DNA from: Actinomadura sp. KC06
GTDB lineage: Bacteria > Actinomycetota > Actinomycetes > Streptosporangiales > Streptosporangiaceae
Length of the DNA stretch: 64,000 nt
Assembly: GCF_004348735.1 (NCBI RefSeq)
Contig: NZ_SMKT01000009.1
Coordinates: 28,344 to 92,343, forward strand
Direction of reading: 5' to 3'
Shown: positions 40,381 to 48,515 of the stretch, in pieces
How positions within the stretch are numbered: position 1 is the first letter of the stretch
Layout: every line of letters starts with the position of its first letter
The notes under the pieces: generated by a model
What the model was told of the DNA's origin: nothing
Database searches by the model: none
Seen by the model: only the letters and a program-made list of their open reading frames with translations
Translations under genes and position numbers: made by a program

Positions 40381-40617
40381 TCACGGCTTGCCGGACCCGA
40401 CCGTGTACCCGCCCGAACCGCTGTTGGCGTGGACGCGGTACCGGAAGGTGTCCGGGTCGCCGTGCTGAGTGGTGGAGCTGCCCTGCGCCTGGCCGTCCGT
40501 CCGGATGGGGAGCGCGCCGCCGGGGTCGCCGGGGCCGGCGCAGCTGCCGGTTCGGATCCGGCCCGTCACCGCGCCCAGCGGGTACCGGGTGCTCGCATAC
40601 AGCGGTCTGCGGGCCAT
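40381..40617 (-). CDS. Small unknown protein, candidate LysR target
   Basis: 78 residues: basic N-terminus (MARRPLYASTRYPLG), Gly/Pro/Ser-rich remainder ending TFRYRVHANSGSGGYTVGSG. No helix, signal peptide or family that I recognise. Support for reality: AGGAG seven bases before the ATG, a position directly downstream of a LysR gene, and a palindrome (40736-40755) 118 bp upstream that is repeated at the LysR gene's own start. An in-frame ATG further upstream would add a CPRCSQEC segment. It could be a short peptide gene or a decayed remnant. Confidence 0.45.
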   Translation of the reverse strand: MARRPLYASTRYPLGAVTGRIRTGSCAGPGDPGGALPIRTDGQAQGSSTTQHGDPDTFRYRVHANSGSGGYTVGSGKP

Positions 40618-40735
40618 GTGGCACTCCTGGGAACAACGGGGGCAGGTGGAGAGATGGGAGTCCATTCGCGGGTCTCGGAATGGCGCCCACGTTGAAGGGT
40701 GGCATTCCGGGAGGCATATGGGGCCTGCTAATTCT

Positions 40736-40755
40736 GCATAGCCTCCGAGCTATGC
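40736..40755. promoter_or_regulatory. Palindrome GCATAGC-N6-GCTATGC, copy 1
   Basis: GCATAGC, CTCCGA, GCTATGC in the gap between the LysR stop (40797) and the small gene's start (40617), on the small gene's promoter side. Identical arms and spacing recur at 41768-41787. The shape fits a LysR recognition inverted repeat. Confidence 0.75.
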
Positions 40756-40796
40756 CCCCGGAACCGGGGATACGAGCGGCCCGGCCGGGCACGTCC

Positions 40797-41771
40797 TCAG
40801 GCGGCGGGGACGTCGATGATCTGGGGGCGCGCGTCGGGATTGTCGGCGAGCCAGCGCTGCGTCGCGATGTTCCGCTGGACGATCGGCCGGTAGAGATCGT
40901 GGAACGTCCGGTGCAGGATGTCGATCTCGCCCGCCGGCATGCCGGCGGTGCGCCAGCGCAGGACCCGGTAGGCGTCGGTGACGTGGTCGGCGAGCGCGAC
41001 GACGGTGATCCCCTCGGGGGCCAGCCAGGTCGGCGACGCGAGCGCGATGGCGAAACCGGCCGCGACGAACCCGACCATGACGTTGACGTCCGCGCCGGCG
41101 TACCGGAACCGCGGCGTGAACCCGGCCGTCTCGCAGGCGGCGCGCAGCAGGGCGGTGCCGCCGTCGTCGCCGCCCTGCGGCGGGATCCACGTCTCCCCGG
41201 CCAGATCGGCCAGGCTGACCCGGCTCCGCGACGCCAGCGGATGGCTGGACGCGATCGCGATGCCGCACGGCTCGATGGTGATGACCCGCTCGCTGATCCC
41301 CGGCGGGCACTGTGGGGCGTGGTGGTCGGCGACGCGTCCCATGAGGGCGACGTCGACCTGGTCGTTGGCGAGCCGGCGGGTCAGGACGGCGCCGGAGTAG
41401 TCCAGGGTGGTGCTGATCGTGCGGTGCGGCAGCTCGCTCTCGAGGCTGCGCAGCCACTCGCCCAGCAGGATGTGCGGGTGCGTGCCGAGCCGGATGCCGG
41501 TCCGGGACCCGTCGCCCGGCACGGTGGCGAGGAGGTCGTCCACGTCGGCCAGCACACCGCGGGCCCGGGCCAGGACGTGCCGTCCCAGCGCCGTGGGGGT
41601 GATCCCCTGCGGGCCGCGGACGAACAACGGCCCGCCGAACGCGTTCTCGATGCGGCGGAGCTGGTTGCTGAGTGTCGGCTGGGACACGCCGAGGCTCGCC
41701 GCGGCGCGCGTGATGCTGCCCGTTTCGGCGACCTGGCACAGCACCCGCAAATGGCGCAGTTCCACCTGCAT
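40797..41771 (-). CDS. LysR-family regulator flanked by twin operators
   Basis: 324 residues. Winged helix: VELRHLRVLCQVAETGSITR, AAASLGVSQPTLSNQLRRIE, GGPLFVRGPQGITPTALG. Effector domain: IRLGTHPHILLGEWLRSLES … GGDDGGTALLRAACETAGFT, VMVGFVAAGFAIALASPTWL. The LysR substrate-type domain resembles those of antibiotic-resistance and aromatic-acid regulators, without a clear inducer. Its ATG lies inside palindrome copy 2, so it very likely represses itself. No conventional divergent target exists; the region upstream (41788-42000) carries no gene. Confidence 0.9.
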   Translation of the reverse strand: MQVELRHLRVLCQVAETGSITRAAASLGVSQPTLSNQLRRIENAFGGPLFVRGPQGITPTALGRHVLARARGVLADVDDLLATVPGDGSRTGIRLGTHPHILLGEWLRSLESELPHRTISTTLDYSGAVLTRRLANDQVDVALMGRVADHHAPQCPPGISERVITIEPCGIAIASSHPLASRSRVSLADLAGETWIPPQGGDDGGTALLRAACETAGFTPRFRYAGADVNVMVGFVAAGFAIALASPTWLAPEGITVVALADHVTDAYRVLRWRTAGMPAGEIDILHRTFHDLYRPIVQRNIATQRWLADNPDARPQIIDVPAA

Positions 41772-41787
41772 AGCCGTGAAGCTATGC
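41768..41787. promoter_or_regulatory. Palindrome GCATAGC-N6-GCTATGC, copy 2
   Basis: GCATAGC, CGTGAA, GCTATGC overlaps the start codon of the LysR gene (ATG is the complement of 41769-41771). Same arms and same 6-bp gap as copy 1, 1032 bp away. Confidence 0.78.
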
Positions 41788-42000
41788 CGAATTGACTAGG
41801 CCCCGCAAGTGCGACGTGAATTTCACATTTCATTCTATAAACACTGAATGCTTCTGTGGCGCTCGTCCTTAAATGCGCATGCGCCGCGACACTGCGTGAT
41901 GGACGATAAATGTCACGACATCACCATGACATCCCTGCCTTTTCACGTGCGGTCCCTGCACTATCGAAAGCCGTTCGTCCCTTCCGGGACACCGATGCGA

Positions 42001-44031
42001 TCAGATGACTCCGGCTTCGGACAGCCAGCGCCACAGTTGCGCCTGGTCGACGACGGTGACTCCGAGCTTCTCGGCCTTGCCGGTCTTGGCGGCGCCGACG
42101 TTGTCGCCCGCGAGCAGGTAGTCGGTGGTGGCCGAGACCGACGAGGCGGTGGTCGCGGCGGCCTGCTCGACCAGGCGCGTGACGTCCGGACGGCTGATCT
42201 TCGCGCCCGAGCGCGGATCGATGAACGCGCCGGTGATCACGACCGCCTTGCCCTTGAGCGGGGAGTCGCCCGCGGCCATCGCGTCGACCGGGCGGTCCTC
42301 GTCGAGCACGTCGAGGTTCACGCCGCGCTCGCGCAACGCCGCGATCTCCTCCTGGACCTCGGGGCGGGCGAAGAAGGCCACGATGCTCTCGGCGGCCTTC
42401 GGGCCGATGTCGCGGATCGCCACCAGGTCTTCGACGGTCGCCGCCGCGACGTCCTCGATGCGCTCGTAGCCGGCCAGGCACAGGCGCTTGGCCGTGCCCT
42501 CGGACGCCATCGGGATCGCCAGCCCGATCAGCGCGCGCCGCAGCCCCATCCCCGTGGAGGACGCGATCGAGTCGACCATGTTCTTGGCGCTGACCTCCCC
42601 CATCCGCTCGTAGCCGAGCAGCTGCTCGGCCGTCAGGTCGTAGAAGTCGCTGCGCCGCCTGAGCACGCCGTCCTCGGCGAGCTTCTCGATCCAGGTGTCG
42701 CCGACGCCCTCCATGTCGGCCGCCGGGCGCGACGCCCAGTGCATCAGCCGCCGCGTCGCCTGCGCCGGGCACTGCAGGTTCAGGCACCAGCGCTCCTCGC
42801 CGGTGCCGCGGACCTCCAGCTCCGAGCCGCACGACGGGCAGCGCTCCGGCGGGATGATCTCGACCTCGCTCCCGTCCCGCCGCTCCGGCAGCGAGCGTCC
42901 CGCGAACGGGATCACGTCGCCGCGCCGCACGACCGCCACCGTGTCGCCGATCTGCAGGTCGCGCTCGCGGATCAGGCGCGGGTTGTGCAGGGTGATGTTC
43001 TCCACCGTCACGCCGCCGACGAACACCGGCGCGACCTTCGCCCGCGGCGGGACGCGTCCGATCTTGCCGACCGGCCACTCGACCGACAGCAGCGTCGTCA
43101 GCTTCTCCTCCGGCGGGTACTTGAACGCGATCGCCCCGCGCGGCTCGGCGCTGTTGAAGCCCGCCGCGTCGAACGCCGCCGGCTCGTGCAGCCGCACGAC
43201 CGCGCCGTCGATCTCATAGTCCAGCCCGTCGCGGCGGCCGCCGATCTCGTGGATCGCGTCCATCACCTCTTCGACGGTCGTGCACACGTACCGCGCGACC
43301 GGCTCGAAACCCTCCGGGTCTTCTATCGCGACGCCGTCGCGGTCGGTGCCGAACGCGAAGAACCGCAGCACCCGCTTGGCCTCGGCGGCCGCCTCGGGGT
43401 CTTTCAGCACCAGCGTTCCGGCGGCGCCCGACCGCGGGTTGGTCAGCGTCCGGTCAGGGTGGGCCTCGTTGTAGGCGGTCCACACCGACCGGAGCATCAC
43501 GGCCTCGCCGCGGACCTCGATGCGCCCCGGCAGCTCGATCTCGGTCGGCAGGCCGGGGATCACGTGCCGCACCTTCTCGGTCACCAGCTCGCCGACCGCG
43601 CCGGTGCCGCGCGTGGCGACGTAGTCGAGCTTCCCGTCGGTGTAGACGACGCTGAGCGAGAGCCCGTCGAGCTTCTCCGACACGCGGAAGACCTGGCCGC
43701 CGAACCGCTCGCAGAACGTCCGGATCTGGTCCTCGCCCGTCGCCTTCGCCAGCGACAGCATCGGACGCGCGTGCCGCACGGTCGGCCCGGCCAGCTCCGC
43801 CGGAGCGTTGACCTTGCCGAGCGGGCTGTCGGCCGGTTCCAGCTCCGGATGCTCGGCGACGAGCGCTGCCAGCTCGTCCTTCAACGCGTCGTAGTCGGCG
43901 TCCGGGACAGGGCTGTCGCCGGCGCCGTAGTACAGGTCGTTCAGCCGCTTGACCTCGGCGGTCAGTTCCGCGATGCGTTCTCCAACGTCCACCCCTCGAT
44001 TAAACGCGATGACACCGACACTGTTCATCAC
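42001..44031 (-). CDS. ligA2: NAD-dependent DNA ligase, divergent LigA paralogue
   Basis: Full LigA architecture: Ia domain (RIAELTAEVKRLNDLYYG), adenylation domain with active-site Lys in SEKLDGLSLS, OB fold, four-Cys zinc finger (CPSCGS … CLNLQCP), helix-hairpin-helix repeats and C-terminal BRCT (GKAVVITGAFIDPRSGAKIS). It seals nicks using NAD+. Two usually invariant places differ: RGDG is RGTG and GED is GEL, suggesting an accessory paralogue rather than the housekeeping enzyme. The ATG pair at 44031/44028 is used here; a GTG at 43992 (VDVGERIAEL) gives the usual LigA N-terminus but has a ribosome site too close to it. Confidence 0.88.
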   Translation of the reverse strand: MMNSVGVIAFNRGVDVGERIAELTAEVKRLNDLYYGAGDSPVPDADYDALKDELAALVAEHPELEPADSPLGKVNAPAELAGPTVRHARPMLSLAKATGEDQIRTFCERFGGQVFRVSEKLDGLSLSVVYTDGKLDYVATRGTGAVGELVTEKVRHVIPGLPTEIELPGRIEVRGEAVMLRSVWTAYNEAHPDRTLTNPRSGAAGTLVLKDPEAAAEAKRVLRFFAFGTDRDGVAIEDPEGFEPVARYVCTTVEEVMDAIHEIGGRRDGLDYEIDGAVVRLHEPAAFDAAGFNSAEPRGAIAFKYPPEEKLTTLLSVEWPVGKIGRVPPRAKVAPVFVGGVTVENITLHNPRLIRERDLQIGDTVAVVRRGDVIPFAGRSLPERRDGSEVEIIPPERCPSCGSELEVRGTGEERWCLNLQCPAQATRRLMHWASRPAADMEGVGDTWIEKLAEDGVLRRRSDFYDLTAEQLLGYERMGEVSAKNMVDSIASSTGMGLRRALIGLAIPMASEGTAKRLCLAGYERIEDVAAATVEDLVAIRDIGPKAAESIVAFFARPEVQEEIAALRERGVNLDVLDEDRPVDAMAAGDSPLKGKAVVITGAFIDPRSGAKISRPDVTRLVEQAAATTASSVSATTDYLLAGDNVGAAKTGKAEKLGVTVVDQAQLWRWLSEAGVI

Positions 44032-44061
44032 CCGTGATTGCGGGGACCGGCGCGCGGACGT

Positions 44062-45039
44062 TCAGCGGAAGGAGCGGCGGTAGGCGGCCGGGGTGGTGTT
44101 CAGGGCGGTGTGGAAGCGGCGGCGGAGGTTGACCGCCGAGGAGAGCCCGACGCGGGCGGCGATGGTCTCGACGGGCAGGTCGGTCTCCTCCAGCAGGGCC
44201 CGGGTGGCGGCCAGGCGGCGTTCCAGCAGCCAGCGGGCGGGCGGGACGCCGAGCCGGCCGGTGAACTGGCGGGTGAGGGTCCGGGGAGAGACGCCGGAGT
44301 AGGCGGCCATGTCCTCGACGGTGATCTGGTCGTCCAGGCGCGAGAGGAGCCATTCGAGCAGGGGCGCCAGGGAGTCCGGCATGGGGCCGGTGGTGGGGAG
44401 GGGAGGGTACTGGCGCTGGCAGCCCTCGCGGTGCGGTCCGGCGGCGAGCTGGCGGCCGATGCGCATGGCGTGGGCCGCGCCGTGCTCTTGGAGGACCTGG
44501 TGAAGGCAGAGGTCGAGGGTCGCGGCCGATGCTCCGGCGGTGGCGACGTCGCCGTGGTCGACGTAGATGACGGTTCCGTCCGGGACGACGCGCGGGTGGC
44601 GGGCCGCGAGCTCGTCGGCCAGTTCCCAGTGGACGGACGCGCGGCGTCCGTCCAGGAGACCCAGGGCGGCGGGGATGAAGACCCCGGCGGCGACCGCGAC
44701 GATGCGGGCCCCTCGGGCATGGGCGTCGGACACCGCCTGGAGGACGGCAGGTGAAGGGACGAGCGTCCAGCCCGCGATGACCACGGTGTCGGCGTCATCG
44801 AGGGCTTCGAGACCACTCTCCACCTGGATGGGGACGCCGAGCGTGGTGGGGAGGGAGCCGGGACGTTCGGCGCACAGGCCGAAGCTGTAGTGCTGGGGGA
44901 TGGCGGGCCCGTGGTAGCCGAAGACCGCCGAGGCGGAGGTGACCGGGTAGAGCTCCTGGTTCGGGGCGACCAGAGCGACCACGCGATGCGGGCTGGACGG
45001 CGCCGGCGGCGTTTCCGGGCACTCCGGGGGCAGGGGCAT
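44062..45039 (-). CDS. GlxA-family regulator (DJ-1/PfpI plus AraC helix-turn-helix)
   Basis: 325 residues. An N-terminal class I glutamine amidotransferase-like domain (HRVVALVAPNQELYPVTSAS, DADTVVIAGWTLVPS, ARIVAVAAGVFIPAALGLLD, where the Cys of the nucleophile elbow is replaced) is followed by an AraC double helix-turn-helix (QITVEDMAAYSGVSPRTLTR, LPVETIAARVGLSSAVNLRR, TTPAAYRRSF). Divergent from the MFS gene across 72 bp that hold two short inverted repeats; regulation of that exporter is likely. No good ribosome site precedes the ATG. Confidence 0.9.
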   Translation of the reverse strand: MPLPPECPETPPAPSSPHRVVALVAPNQELYPVTSASAVFGYHGPAIPQHYSFGLCAERPGSLPTTLGVPIQVESGLEALDDADTVVIAGWTLVPSPAVLQAVSDAHARGARIVAVAAGVFIPAALGLLDGRRASVHWELADELAARHPRVVPDGTVIYVDHGDVATAGASAATLDLCLHQVLQEHGAAHAMRIGRQLAAGPHREGCQRQYPPLPTTGPMPDSLAPLLEWLLSRLDDQITVEDMAAYSGVSPRTLTRQFTGRLGVPPARWLLERRLAATRALLEETDLPVETIAARVGLSSAVNLRRRFHTALNTTPAAYRRSFR

Positions 45040-45059
45040 GGCGCAAATGTACCCAACGA

Positions 45060-45100
45060 TGTCATATAGGACACCAGCGCCCTGACCTGGAAATATCCAG
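45060..45100. promoter_or_regulatory. Two short inverted repeats between GlxA-type regulator and MFS gene
   Basis: TGTC-ATATAG-GACA at 45060-45073 and CTGGA-AATA-TCCAG at 45087-45100, both in the 72-bp divergent gap. Either could be the regulator's site; the second ends 11 bp before the MFS start. Confidence 0.45.
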
Positions 45101-45111
45101 AATTGGGGATC

Positions 45112-46485
45112 ATGTGGACGAGGAACTTCACCCTCTATTTCGGGGCCCGCACGATCTCGCTGCTCGGCGACGCGATGATGCCCGTCGCCTCGGCGCTGGC
45201 GGTCGGGAAAGTCTATGGGATCGCCGGCGTCGGCTACGTGCTCGGGCTCTGGACGGCGTCCGCCGTGCTGGTCATGGTGTTCGGCGGTGTCGTCGCCGAC
45301 CGGATCGGCGCCCGCCGCCTGATGATCGTCGCGGACGCGATCAGGGTCGTCACCCAGGGCGTGGTCGCCGTCGCCTTCCTGGACGGCGCTCCGCCTTACG
45401 CCCTGCTCCTGGCGATGGCGTTCCTGTCCGGCACGGCCGCCGGGCTGTTCGAGCCGGGCGTCAACGGCATGGTCCCCTTGGTCGCCAAAGACCCTCAAAG
45501 GGCCAACGCGACGCTGAAGATCGCCGAGGCGCTCACCCACCTGGCGGGCCCCGCACTGGCCGGAATCCTCATCATCGCCGCCGGACCCGTCGTCGTTTAC
45601 ACAGTGGACGCCGCGACATTCCTGCTAAGCGGCGTATGCCTCCTACTGATCCGGGTCGCAATTCCCAAGCCGTCACCCTCCAACGTTTTCAGCGACCTGC
45701 GGCGAGGTTGGGAGGAGTTCAGGGCCAGGAGCTGGATGTGGTCGGTCATCCTGGTCTGGGTGTTCTGGGGCGTCCTGGTGATCGGCCCGTCCGTGCCGCT
45801 GTCGTCGCAGGTCATCGGGGACGACTACGGCTGGGTGATGGCGGCGCTCGGCCTCGGCACCGTCCTGGGCGGGCTGGTCGCGATCAGGCTCAGACCGCGC
45901 CGGCCGCTGGCGGCCGGGGCGATCGCGGTGAGCGGCTACGTCCCGGTACCGCTGACGGTCGCGCTCGAACTCCCGCTCCCGCTGCTGATGGCCGGACACC
46001 TGCTCGGCGGCTGCGCGCTCGCGTTCTGGTCGGTGATGTGGTCGACCAGCGTCCAGACACAGGTCGCGCCGGACGTGCTGAACCGCGTCAACGCCTACCA
46101 GATCGCCGGTTCCGTCGCAGGCATGGCCGCCGGCCAGGCCCTGGCCGGCCCGGCCACCACCCTGGTGGACCCACGCACCTTCATGCTGGGCTCGACCGCG
46201 GCGACCGTCGGCATAGTCGCCGCCCTCCTGCTGATCAAGCCGGTCAGACGGCTGGGCCGGGAGCCTCGAAATCCCGAACATCGCCGTGTGGCCGGATGTC
46301 AGAGGCGGACCTCCCGCCGGGACTTGACGCCGAGCTTGCGGATCACGTTGGCGACGTGTTCCTCCTCGCACCGCTCGCCGCCGCGGCGCCGCCGGTGGCG
46401 CGCGCGAAGTGCGCCCGGCACGCCGCCAGGGCCGCCTGCGGCAGGGGAGCGTCGAGATCGTCGAGCCCGGAGCCGAGGTCGGTGA
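45112..46485 (+). CDS. MFS transporter (MFS_3 / enterobactin-exporter type) with overrun C-terminus
   Basis: 457 residues. About 390 form the membrane domain: NFTLYFGARTISLLGDAMMP, the loop DRIGARRLMIVADAIR, FEPGVNGMVPLVAKD, and ANAYQ-type motif LNRVNAYQIAGSVAG near helix 10. This subgroup exports small molecules by proton antiport. The last helix ends about IKPVRRLGREP (near 46270). The remaining ~65 residues (RRVAGCQRRTSRRDLTPS…) are Arg-rich and lie antisense to the LuxR remnant, so they are probably accidental. The native stop appears to have been lost when the neighbouring region was rearranged. Confidence 0.8.
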   Translation: MWTRNFTLYFGARTISLLGDAMMPVASALAVGKVYGIAGVGYVLGLWTASAVLVMVFGGVVADRIGARRLMIVADAIRVVTQGVVAVAFLDGAPPYALLLAMAFLSGTAAGLFEPGVNGMVPLVAKDPQRANATLKIAEALTHLAGPALAGILIIAAGPVVVYTVDAATFLLSGVCLLLIRVAIPKPSPSNVFSDLRRGWEEFRARSWMWSVILVWVFWGVLVIGPSVPLSSQVIGDDYGWVMAALGLGTVLGGLVAIRLRPRRPLAAGAIAVSGYVPVPLTVALELPLPLLMAGHLLGGCALAFWSVMWSTSVQTQVAPDVLNRVNAYQIAGSVAGMAAGQALAGPATTLVDPRTFMLGSTAATVGIVAALLLIKPVRRLGREPRNPEHRRVAGCQRRTSRRDLTPSLRITLATCSSSHRSPPRRRRWRARSAPGTPPGPPAAGERRDRRARSRGR

Positions 46486-47109
46486 TCAGGGCGCGGGCGT
46501 CCTCGACGCGCCCGCTCGCCAGGTACGCCTCGACGGCCTGGGGGCCAGCTCGCCGGCCCAGGCCCAGATCCGCTTGGCACGCAGCAGGATGGCGCCGCGA
46601 TCGGCGTAGGTGCAGGCCGCGTCCACGTCACCGCGGCTCAGCGGCATGGTGACCATGCCGCCGATCGCGGCGATCGCGACGGGAATGATCGCGGAGTCGG
46701 GCCGTGCCATGCCGGTCGCGTGGAAGCAGGTCTCGGCCAGGTCCCAGTCGCCGTGGGCGGTGGCGAGCCAGCCCCTGACCAGGTGCACCTCGCAGGTCAG
46801 CGGCAGCAGGTGGGCGTAGGTCTGGACGAGCCGCTCGGCCCGCTCCTCCAGCCCCGTCCAGTCGCCGCCGAGCCAGTCCAGCCTGATCCGCGTGGTCTCG
46901 GCGGTGCCGACCACGTAGGGCGCGCCCACCTGGGTGGCCAGGCTCGTCCCGGTGCGCAGGTACTCCCGTGCGCGCTCGTAGTGCCCGATCCACGAGCACG
47001 AGTCGGCCAGGTTGCAGTGCGCCCGGGCGAGTTCGCGGGCCTCCTCGACGTCGAGGCCGAAGCTCGCGGGCAGCAGCTCGATGCGGCTCCACGATTCGGG
47101 ATCTGCGCA
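46299..47109 (-). pseudogene. Remnant of a LuxR-family regulator (TPR region plus end of helix-turn-helix)
   Basis: Reverse strand from the junction near 47109: FGLDVEEARELARAHCNLAD, GHYERAREYLRTGTSLATQV, GWLATAHGDWDLAETCFHAT, RGAILLRAKRIWAWAGELAP is a TPR-like region of a large LuxR-type ATPase regulator. Near 46541 the frame shifts by one (continuing QAVEAYLASGRVEDARALIT). Near 46395 the sequence jumps to the very end of a LuxR helix-turn-helix (EEHVANVIRKLGVKSRREVR, stop at 46299). The ATPase half and most of the DNA-binding domain are missing. No intact product can be made. Confidence 0.8.
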
Positions 47110-47512
47110 GATCAGCCTGCGGTTCCCGGAGGTCTGGCGGGCGCTGACGGACGCCGGCGCCGAGGCGGTGGCGGTCCCGGCCGCGTGGTCGGCGCGGGTG
47201 CGCGCGCACTGGCGGCTGCTCACCGCCGCCCGCGCGGTCGAGCAGCAGGTTCTGATCCTGGCCTGCAACGCCGCCGGCACGCACGAAGGCGTGACGCTGG
47301 CCGGCGCCTCCCGCGTGGTCGACCCGTGGGGGACCCTCCTGGCGGAGGCGGGCGAGGCCGAGGAGATCCTGCGCTGCGACATCGACCCGGGCGTGGTGGC
47401 GCGGATCCGCGAGGAGTTCCCCGTCCTGCGCGACCGCCGATCCGTGCGGTCGGGTCCGCCGGGACGAGGCGCGCCGTCGAGCGTCCTCAGTCGAGGAACT
47501 CCGCCGTGGTGA
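47110..47512 (+). pseudogene. C-terminal fragment of a carbon-nitrogen hydrolase
   Basis: Forward strand: SLRFPEVWRALTDAGAEAVA, VPAAWSARVRAHWRLLTAAR, AVEQQVLILACNAAGTHEGV, SRVVDPWGTLLAEAGEAEEI, REEFPVLRDRR. This is the last third of a nitrilase-superfamily amidase, beginning just after the position where the catalytic Cys should be. The catalytic Glu, Lys and Cys are all absent. It abuts the LuxR remnant head to head near 47110 and belongs to a different subfamily from the intact nitrilase at 47487-48407. The frame runs into that gene's 3' end. Confidence 0.8.
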
Positions 47513-48407
47513 GCCGGCGGCGATCGACCTGGAGGTGGAGGACGTCGGCGCGGGCGTAGTGGCCGGTGGGGTCGAAGTTCTGACGTTCGGCGCGGACGGC
47601 GGCGGGATCGATGTCGGCGGTGACGAGGCGTTCCTCGTCCGAGACCGGAGGGGCGATCCACTGGCCGTCGGGCCCGGCGATGGCTGAGCCGCCGTCGTAC
47701 CGGGACTTCCGTTCGGCGAGCTGGTCGTAGAAAGGAAAGTCGGTCGGGATATCGGCGTAGGAGAACAGGGCACCGGCGGCCAGGGAGTAGACACGGCCTT
47801 CGAGGGCGATGAAGCGGGTGATGTCACCGGTGAGCCTGGACGAGCCAGGCCAGACCGAGACATGCAGGTTCTCGCCTTGTGCATAGAGGGAGTGCCGGGC
47901 CAGCGGCATCCAATTCTCCCAGCAGATCAAGCCACCGACCGTGAGGTCGCCGACCTGATGGGTGCGCAGCCCGTGACCGTCGCCGATGCCCCAGACCAGC
48001 CGTTCCTCGTGCGTAGGCATCAGTTTGCGGTGGACGCCGACGATCGCGCCGTCCGAAGAGATCGCGACAAGGCTGCAGTAAACAGTGCCGCGGACGCGTT
48101 CGGTAATGCCCAGATAGGTGAATACCTTCAGATCACCGGCGGCCTCGACGATCGTGCGTAGTTCGGGACCGTCGAGCTCGACGGCGGCGTCCACATAAGC
48201 GGCATAGGCGCGCTTCTGGTCGGGATCGTTGAACCGGGCTCCGCCGGTCTGCTCCACCCAGAACGGATAGCCCGAAAGGAACGTCTCGGGGAACGCGACC
48301 AGCTCAACATTGTCCGCAGCCGCCCGCTGAAGAAAGTCCACCACCTTGGCGACCCCGGCGGCGGAGTCGAGCCAGGGACATCGAGCCTGTGCTGCAGCGA
48401 CACGCAT
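47487..48407 (-). CDS. Nitrilase (carbon-nitrogen hydrolase)
   Basis: 306 residues with the complete Glu-Lys-Cys triad: VAFPETFLSGYPFWVEQ (Glu), VHRKLMPTHEERLVWG (Lys) and VGGLICWENWMPLARHSLYA (Cys). The CWEN motif and the downstream YAQGENLHVSVWPGS are those of true nitrilases (nitrile to acid plus ammonia) rather than amidases. The start MRVAAAQARCPW at 48407 aligns with the family. The gene lies divergent from the DUF6506 gene across a 108-bp region containing a MerR/SoxR-like promoter. Confidence 0.91.
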   Translation of the reverse strand: MRVAAAQARCPWLDSAAGVAKVVDFLQRAAADNVELVAFPETFLSGYPFWVEQTGGARFNDPDQKRAYAAYVDAAVELDGPELRTIVEAAGDLKVFTYLGITERVRGTVYCSLVAISSDGAIVGVHRKLMPTHEERLVWGIGDGHGLRTHQVGDLTVGGLICWENWMPLARHSLYAQGENLHVSVWPGSSRLTGDITRFIALEGRVYSLAAGALFSYADIPTDFPFYDQLAERKSRYDGGSAIAGPDGQWIAPPVSDEERLVTADIDPAAVRAERQNFDPTGHYARADVLHLQVDRRRLTTAEFLD

Positions 48408-48477
48408 ACCGGTGATCTTCCCAGAAGCACCCCCGACCCACCACAAGCCACCCAGCGACGCGGCGTCACATGTCGAG

Positions 48478-48508
48478 TTGACCTCAACTCTGGTTGAGGT
48501 GGCAGCCT
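48478..48508 (+). promoter_or_regulatory. MerR/SoxR-like promoter with 19-bp spacer
   Basis: TTGACC (48478-48483), 19-bp spacer, CAGCCT (48503-48508). Inside lies the inverted repeat ACCTCAAC-TCTG-GTTGAGGT (48481-48500). An over-long spacer enclosing a CTCAA…TTGAG dyad is the hallmark of promoters untwisted by MerR-family activators. Transcription would begin at about 48515, next to the ATG at 48516, giving a leaderless message. Confidence 0.7.
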
Positions 48509-48515
48509 GCTGGAC

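Noticed and set aside
41848..44037. A 729-codon open frame on the plus strand antisense to the ligase
   Set aside because: It mirrors the third-position GC bias of the ligase gene, has Arg/Asp/Gly-rich low-complexity translation and no domain; the ligase is unmistakable.
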